From contig NC_068938.1 of assembly GCF_016801865.2 (NCBI RefSeq), positions 128,834,323 to 128,898,322 of the forward strand: 64,000 bases of DNA. The letters are read 5' to 3'. The position numbers were made by a program, and so were the translations under genes. The stretch is from Culex pipiens pallens. Its lineage: Eukaryota > Arthropoda > Insecta > Diptera > Culicidae. Below the pieces are notes generated by a model. It was not told where the DNA came from. It saw only the letters and a program-made list of their open reading frames with translations, and made no database searches. Below, one piece after another: positions 57,706-64,000 of the stretch. The stretch's first letter is position 1. Every line of letters starts with the position of its first letter.

Positions 57706-59290
57706 CGTTGTGTTTGGTCGTCTTTCGAGCTAGCTTAGCGCGTTTTTGACGGTGTTTTGTTAACTTTCGCCGACGGCCATGGCGGCGGCCGCGACGGTGG
57801 AGAGTGAGTGGACGGAGCACAGGGCTGAGAATGGAAGGACGTTCTACTGGAACGCGGCCTTGAGGAAAAGTGTGTGGGAGAAACCGGACGGGTTTCAACC
57901 CAAGACGCAGGCGGCGACGGGCATGGAGGTGGAAGACTCCGAAGGAGGAGGAGAGGACGGGGGCGAATTTCGTCCCGTGGTCAAGGTTCGCCGCAGGAAG
58001 GCTAAGGAGGAGATCAACGTCGGCGATGGCGGCAACGACGGCGATGTGGAGAAACTGCTCAGCAACAACAAGTTCAGCCCGCTAGCGGAGGAGAGCAACA
58101 ACAACAACAATGCGAACCCAGCAACAGAAAAAAACATCCCCGTGGTACCAGCAACCGGCAAGTCGGCCGGGGAGAAGAAACAGCCGCCGCTGGTGGTGAA
58201 AGAAACGAGCTTCGCCCGCCTTGCGAAGGTGATGTCGTCATGTGATGTCCAGCCGGAACACAAACTGACGCGGTACGGCACCAAAATTACGTGCTTCTCG
58301 AGCGACGACTTCGACACGGTGCAAGCTCACCTGAAGAAGAACAAGGTGCAGTTCTACACGCACGGAAAGCGCAGTGCGAGACCGCACCGGGTAGTAATGC
58401 GAGGTCTCCCGAACGTGGAACCGGATTACATCAAGGAGCTGCTCAAGACGGAACATCAGCTGGACGTCTTGGCAGTACACGCCATCAGGCGGAAGCAGCA
58501 GCTTCCCGCCATCGATGAGACGCCTTTCATCGTGCTCTTTCCCAAGGGGCACACCAGTATCAAGGAGTTGAGTAGCAAGGTGAAGAAAGTGGGACCAGTC
58601 GTCGTCCGGTGGGTGGCCTACCGCAACAAAGAACCGCACGTGACCCAGTGCAAGAACTGCTTGCAGTTCGGTCACGGAACCAGTAACTGCCATCTCAAGC
58701 CCAGGTGCAGCAGCTGTGGGGGTGCCCACAACACAGAAACGTGCAAAGCAGAAGAAACGCAAGCGAAGAAATGTGTCAACTGTTCTGGATCCCACGAGGG
58801 TCTGGACCGCAGCTGTCCCAAACGTGCGCAGTTCATCCAGTCGAGGCAGCAGGCGTCCATGCCGAAGCCGCCAGCATGGAGGAAGGACAATCAGACTCCG
58901 GCAGGAGCCGCGTTCACCGCGGCGGATTTTCCTCCGCTACCTGGAGCGGTACCGGAAGAGAAACATCCTCGTCCCGCAGGAAGAAGTAGCGAAAATACTG
59001 GCGCCGGTGCAACCCCGAAGGAGCAACAAGGTGAACGGAAGCTGTACAGCGAGTCGGAGCTGTGGACCATTTACCGGGAATACAGAGTTCGCTTGAGCCA
59101 GTGCAAGACACCCGAGGAACAGATTGACGTGATCGCACACTTGCTGACACATGGCACGAGAAAATAATCATCTTATTTACGGTTTTTTATTTTATTATTT
59201 ATTATTTTTGTACTATTGATCCTCGGTCCTAACCTGGTCACAGCACCTAAAAGGACCTAATAAAAATAAGTTATGAAGAAAAAAAAAAAA
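57706..59290 (+). mobile_element. Gag-only retroelement with WW-domain Gag, complete insertion
   Basis: An exact 14-bp TSD, ATATGTGTCAACCA, flanks it (57692-57705, 59291-59304). It starts CGTTGTGTTTGGTCG, has a 73-base leader, one intact ORF, about 110 bases of 3' untranslated DNA with CTAATAAAAATAAG, and a poly-A tail. There is no reverse transcriptase. The 1585-bp unit is flanked as a whole, so it is a full retrotransposed RNA, not a fragment. Confidence 0.9.
57779..59167 (+). CDS. Gag-like protein with N-terminal WW domain and three CCHC knuckles
   Basis: Of 462 aa, residues 9-38 form a complete WW domain: W11, G19-R20, F22-Y23, N25, W33 and P36, with the text WTEHRAENGRTFY then WEKPDGF. 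This is very close to the first WW domain of splicing factor Prp40/PRPF40. An acidic and Asn-rich linker (about 45-120) follows, then a PRE_C2HC-like region (HRVVMRGLPNVEPDYIKELL, about 200-270). Zinc knuckles are at residues 291-304 (CKNCLQFGHGTSNC), 310-322 and 332-346. The C-terminal part is Pro/Gly-rich and then helical (ELWTIYREYRVRLSQC). The start is the first Met after the TSD, in the only long frame. Knuckles would bind RNA; WW domains bind proline-rich ligands. Codon use is GC-rich, unlike its surroundings, and the frame is undamaged. Confidence 0.9.
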   Translation: MAAAATVESEWTEHRAENGRTFYWNAALRKSVWEKPDGFQPKTQAATGMEVEDSEGGGEDGGEFRPVVKVRRRKAKEEINVGDGGNDGDVEKLLSNNKFSPLAEESNNNNNANPATEKNIPVVPATGKSAGEKKQPPLVVKETSFARLAKVMSSCDVQPEHKLTRYGTKITCFSSDDFDTVQAHLKKNKVQFYTHGKRSARPHRVVMRGLPNVEPDYIKELLKTEHQLDVLAVHAIRRKQQLPAIDETPFIVLFPKGHTSIKELSSKVKKVGPVVVRWVAYRNKEPHVTQCKNCLQFGHGTSNCHLKPRCSSCGGAHNTETCKAEETQAKKCVNCSGSHEGLDRSCPKRAQFIQSRQQASMPKPPAWRKDNQTPAGAAFTAADFPPLPGAVPEEKHPRPAGRSSENTGAGATPKEQQGERKLYSESELWTIYREYRVRLSQCKTPEEQIDVIAHLLTHGTRK

Positions 59291-59304
59291 ATATGTGTCA
59301 ACCA

Positions 59305-61361
59305 AAGCTAAAATCCAATTCGTGATAAAAATGTGATCCCCTTATGGATTGTTTTCATATTTTCGGAATAAATGCAGCCACCGCACCTGATTGCACTCGC
59401 GAAATGTGAAATTATTTCACCTTAAAAGTCCACTTTTCACAATTTGATTCCGCGCGCGCCCGGCTCAGCTTATTGACAACTCATTTATGAACACGAATGC
59501 GGATAATGGATGGCTTCGATGAATCGTTTCGACTGCGGATGAGTTCACTCAATCCGGCCGTTCCGGGTGTTCAGCCATCGATGCGAAATGTTTCCCAACA
59601 GTTTCATAATTTCCTCCCGATTGAACGCAGAATTGGAGCGTGTATTGTCTTTATTATGCAACATTTGGGCTCAGCTGAGAGTACTTTTCAGGCTCGAATA
59701 ACTCAAACAGGGAAAATCAAATTTTATTGCGCTCACTAAACGATTCGCATCAAATCCGCGATTTTGGATGAGGCTTAAAAAAATCACTTGTAATCACTGT
59801 CAGCTGCTGGTGATCGGGCACATTAATTTTAATTAGCGTTTATCGCAACGGTTCAGCACCGCCTGACCAACTGGGTAAGATTTATTGCCGCCCGAGTCGT
59901 GGTTCAGCCTCGGCGGGATGACAACCCAGCTATGGAGGTTCAAGAGGCCAATTGCCCCGCAGGATTCCCAAGTGATTCCAGCGCCACACTCGGTTTGATT
60001 TACGCGACCGTCATGAACCTTGGGTAAACAACCGAAGCCCGGCCTCGGACCGCAACATGGTAAAGGCCAAAAACCGAAAATCATCCATAATTGATGACGA
60101 GATAAATTCGACGTTGAAAACTTATCTCATTAAAAGATAACGATACGCTTCTTCAACGGTTGATGGCCACGGGCGGCAGACGTTGTTGATTTCGGTCGTT
60201 TAAGAGTTTTTGTCTAACAAGCGCCGCGCGGCGTCTTTGGCATTCGACAGGAAGAGGTCAAGTGGTTCTGGTTGTTCCAGGAAGCTGAAGCTCGTTAGAA
60301 GAGCTATGAAGAACGAATGTTTGTCAATGTTTTGGCTACCAATCAAAAGCATCGAAATAAATAAGTATTGCACAGTTTTATTTTTAAAAAGAAATTTGAT
60401 CTATCTCTGGAAATTTTTCAAATATTAAAAAAAAAAGTTTTGTGTGTTGAAAGAGTTTGACCCAATTCTCAGAAATCAAAACAAAAATCCTGTAATAAAA
60501 CACGTGCGATTTAATAATGTTATTCTAAGAAGATTACATATTAAGCCAGATTGTACTAGAGTTCAATGCATCACATCAGCTCAAAGTACAAATCTACTTT
60601 GTGTCATCTGATTACAGCAAATCGAAAAACGGTACTCTGAGCTTTTGCAAAAGAAAGATTTATTCGCATTACAAACCCCAAAAAAAGCAACAAAGTTCAG
60701 CCCAATCCTACCCAGGATGTTCGCTCGTACCCACATAAAAGTTCCCAGATTCAATTTGTTCCAAGTCACCCTCATTTCCCGCCTCGTATGATGTAAGAAG
60801 TTATTGAATTAAAATTTTGATCCTTTGCCCCATCTCCGGTACACGACGACATCGATGTCCTTGCCCGATTCGCCGGAAATCAACTCATGTTCGAGCGAGC
60901 GAGAGAGAGAAGGGCATCAGTTTTTTTTTTCTCATTTTCGATTACGACACGCGATCCAATCTTTGAGATTAACGAGACCTTCTACTTTGGTTGCCGGCTG
61001 CTGCTGCCGTCGTCGATAATAATATGCAAGCATCCAATTTAACCCCCAAATCCGGGTATCAATTTGGCTTGGATCCATCGGAAGTACCCCTTTTTTCGGG
61101 GGAATTACTCAGGCTAACGCGGGTACAAATGTCAAGCTCGTTCAACCTTACGCAGGAAATTTTGTTCCGCGAAGCAATTGCCTCATGGCTGCTGTCACGC
61201 TTAAACGAGGATGAGTTCTAAAGGAAATATTTGATTTATCGAGAAATATGATCGATTCTGTACACTTTATTTATTAGGCTGTAACGAAATTGGTCAATTT
61301 TGCGGGCATTTCACTGTATGATCACCTAGGTGTACTGAAAAAGAAATCCAATTATGAGCTT
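59305..61361. other. Gene-free stretch
   Basis: 59833-60084 and 60825-61221 are balanced in composition, but no product is recognised. A GAGAGA run sits at 60899-60911. Confidence 0.4.
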
Positions 61362-61601
61362 CACACAGAAAAATAAGGCATATTTGAATCAACAAAAGGT
61401 TTTGTTGATTTGAAAATCAATATTTTTGTTGAATCAACGCTAAACGTCAAAGCAGCTTTTTCAAAACAACAAAAGACTTTTGTGGAATTGAGAAAATCAA
61501 GGTTTGTTTCAACGCAATTTTTTTGTTGATTATATTCAACAAAAATTTTGTTGATTCAAACCTCGTGCAGGCTGATTCTACAAAACATTTTTCTGCGTGT
61601 T
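61362..61601. mobile_element. MITE, CACACAGAAAAAT ends
   Basis: ACACAGAAAAAT at left and ACACGCAGAAAAAT from the right. The interior repeats AATCAACAAAA and its complement several times, so it folds on itself. Confidence 0.7.
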
Positions 61602-61741
61602 GCATCAGGACCTGGCGTTTTCAGTTTGAAGTTTAAATTTGATTTAACCCGTAAATTTGTTTTTTCTCATAGTATAGCTCGTGTTCCAGGGAACAACTTT
61701 GCCGAAGAGTGCGAAAAGATTCGTCGACTATTAAGAATTTT

Positions 61742-61990
61742 GTCCCGCCCGTGTGGATCAATCGGACCGCGCACTGGACTTACAATCCAGAGGTCGCCGG
61801 TTCGAATCCCGCGGCGGGCGCTCTAAAATTCTTTGTGTAAATATGGGTATTCGGCGCCGTCGCTCCGTGCCATACTTTCAAACACTTAGGAGCCCAGGGC
61901 GGCGAAGTCCTTGTAGATAAAAAGGAAGACACTAGTGGTTGGTACTAACAATGGTGGCTGACAGCTATAAAGTCAACTTCGTTTTTTTTC
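61742..61990 (+). mobile_element. tRNA-derived SINE, copy 2
   Basis: Nearly identical to 6707-6951, with anticodon loop CTTACAA instead of CTCACAA. A 12-bp TSD, ATTAAGAATTTT, flanks it (61730-61741, 61991-62002). Confidence 0.9.
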
Positions 61991-62099
61991 ATTAAGAATT
62001 TTATAGAATTTACAGAACTGGGAAAAACAAAAACGAACCAAATTTCTAAGTTAAATCCCATTAAAACTTCAAAGTGAAGCGCCCGGTCCTATCATAACC

Positions 62100-62206
62100 A
62101 ATTAAGCGTGCTCTATTTTTTGTTTATTCAAGGTCAAACATTATAACACCCTTTTCTCGCAACGTCAAAAAGCGACGTGCGACAAGATAGCACGACAGCG
62201 TCGAAA
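62100..62206 (-). repeat. Partial copy of the 17792-18300 MITE
   Basis: Reverse complement of about 17792-17900, ending GATAGCACGACAGCGTCG. Confidence 0.65.
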
Positions 62207-62716
62207 TGTAGATTTCAATCATTATTTTATTGCATGTTCTTGGGAATATATTCGGTCATACGTTAAGCGATCTAAGTTTGGAATTTTGTCGTACGCAACG
62301 TCAAACAAGCTACGCGTTTATTTGATTGGAAACTAGAAGTTCATTCTTTCAAACTTTTGGGAGATGATCAATCAGTTCAAGATTATTTTTTTTTGTGATT
62401 TTCATTGCTGGCACCACTGAAATTATTTAATTTCGTTTTGTTTAAATGAAATGCTAATCTACGAAAAGTGACCAACTATGTGATTTTTCGTCGTGTGACA
62501 ACACCTGGAAGTGTAATAGTTAAATCGTTGTTCCACCGAATAATCCAGATGATGTTTTTTGAGTTTTCTTTCATGTGCGAGTGAGGAGAACCTTGTTCTC
62601 TTCCGATTTTTTCTCTTCTCGAGAGTTTTTTTTTTTGAAGATTCTTCTTCGCTGCTCTCAAGATATAAACAGTATTCATGTCTGAGCAGGATTTCAGATT
62701 CGTTTCAGATAATTTT

Positions 62717-63278
62717 TGCCTTCCTCACCTTACTGAGGAAAGGCTATAAAATCACTCGAAAAATGAACTTTTTATTCAGACCTCCTAGACCTACCGTCAT
62801 TTATACATATCGACTCAGAATCACCAGCTGAGCAAATGTCTGTGTGTTTGGCTGTATGCAGACATGTGTACCGAATCAATGTCACTGGAATATCTCGTCA
62901 CTGACTGAGCCGATTTTGATCGTTTTGGTCGATCGATTCGTCTTGGGGTCCCATAAGTCCCTATTTAAATTTTTAAGATAGTAAAGCACATCAAAAGTTA
63001 TGCTCAAAAAACTGCTGCATATAAATTTAATAATTTGCAAAAAAAGGTGGTTTTTTGCATGGAAACCTGCTCTATTATATATTTTTAGAAAGGTTTACAT
63101 AACCTTAATCTATTTCCCCACTGCGGTGTATGCATAATCTTGAAAAAAAAAGTCCGTAGGCAGTCTGTTTTTTTTACTCATTACTTATTTGTATTAGGAC
63201 CTCTTTGATGCTGAAATCACGTTAGGGGCTATCCATAAACCAGGGGGTTGGAATCACTCTATAAATGAGAGGAAGGCA
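62717..63278 (+). mobile_element. MITE, TGCCTTCCTC ends
   Basis: TGCCTTCCTC and GAGGAAGGCA are exact inverted ends. The inside reads ACTGAGGAAAGGCTATAAAA, a repeat I associate with mosquito genomes. A piece of the next family (GGGGCTATCCATAAACCA) lies at 63227. Confidence 0.65.
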
Positions 63279-63803
63279 CCAACCACCAAGGTGGATTAAG
63301 CAACGTTTTTTTTTTTTTAAACAAATCATTGTATTTCTGACAAAAACTCTGTACTAAGGGTCGATACAAAATATCGACCTCATTCATAGAAAGTGGTGAC
63401 TACGACCTTGCTATACCAAATGAAATGAGTAAAATTTAATAGCAAATAGATTTTTACGAGCTTTGTGTAAAGTTCGTTATCCTATCGGTCATGTGCAACA
63501 TAACACCCTGCAACTTTTTTAAATAAATTTTTTTATTTTTAAAATACATGTTGTTTATACGAGACACATTTCACGAATATTGCCCCTAAATAAGAGCCGA
63601 AAAAATATTAATTGTAATGAAGAAAAAAAAGAGAAGAAATAAAATAAAATTAAAAAAGGAAAAATGAAAAAAAACCTTGTGAGAATTTTGGTTATAGCCT
63701 CGATCTCGATCCCGGGGCTTCGAAATTGATGTTCAGTATATGATTCTGTATAAAAAAAGGAATAAATATGATAAAACAAGACGTAAAACACTAATATCGC
63801 TAT

Positions 63804-63920
63804 GGGACCATCAATAAACCACGTGGACACCTCGGTGGACACCTTTTTTTTAATTTTGGAGTGTGGACAATGTTCTAACCCCGCCCCCCCTAAAGTGTTC
63901 ACGTGGTTTATGGATGGCCC
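63804..63920. mobile_element. 117-bp MITE, CCATAAACCACGTGGACA ends
   Basis: GGGACCATCAATAAACCACG at left, and GGGCCATCCATAAACCACG from the right. It is a short foldback with a T- and C-rich loop. Confidence 0.75.
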
Positions 63921-64000
63921 CTTTATCTTTGGAAATAAAATTGGGAAAAGCTTCAAATTTTCGGCACAAGCAGTTTATGGCGCTTTCGTGCTATCTGTAA

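Noticed and set aside
61740..61826. ORF covering the SINE head as a protein C-terminus
   Set aside because: The reading frame simply crosses the tRNA-like head; the TSD shows it is a SINE.

Overview
The window is eukaryotic and looks like culicine mosquito DNA, most likely Culex. It is AT-rich, gene-poor and packed with small DNA transposons, tRNA-derived SINEs and Jockey/I-type Gag ORFs. Genes have short spliced introns with GT..AG borders, and the closest recognisable proteins are dipteran. The species call rests on general familiarity with mosquito repeats and could not be checked by a search.

Only two host genes look intact. One is mRpL39 (3492-4728, minus, five exons reconstructed with consistent phases, 331 aa), a mitochondrial large-subunit ribosomal protein. 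The other is a SPOP-like MATH-BTB protein (13925-14977, plus, 350 aa, directly preceded by a splice acceptor). At the left edge are two broken gene copies: a RAD54B-like helicase piece (3-777) and a proteasome Rpt5 copy (842-1320, minus) that has lost its Walker A segment and carries two stops.

The rest is mobile DNA, and much of it can be peeled apart by target-site duplications (TSDs). From 5794 to 13347 a TA-flanked element holds a PIF/Harbinger-like element (with a SINE inside), a second TA element, and a third TA element. That third element holds a 3.3-kb hAT-like element, which in turn holds another copy of the outermost family and an 82-bp hAT micro-element. A second stack lies at 25967-28782. 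There a foldback element holds a hAT-like element and a 326-bp element duplicating AATT, and the latter holds a perfect-arm palindrome. Six insertions from three repeat groups duplicate AATT or lie in it.

Two insertions (18723-20480 minus; 57706-59290 plus) are retroelements with TSDs and a single intact Gag ORF but no reverse transcriptase, comparable in logic to HeT-A or HAL1. The Gag at 57779-59167 begins with a complete WW domain that strongly resembles the first WW domain of the splicing factor Prp40. This is the most unusual item in the window.

From about 35196 to 41652 lies a foldback-like repeat complex with a 141-bp tandem repeat (20 copies in one arm, about 3 inverted in the other). 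The right part (42-64 kb) has opposed tRNA-like units, SINEs, a Mutator-like element inserted in a SINE, several TA elements and MITEs, and long stretches in which I see no gene. The genes do not form a shared pathway; apart from two housekeeping-type genes the window records repeated transposition.
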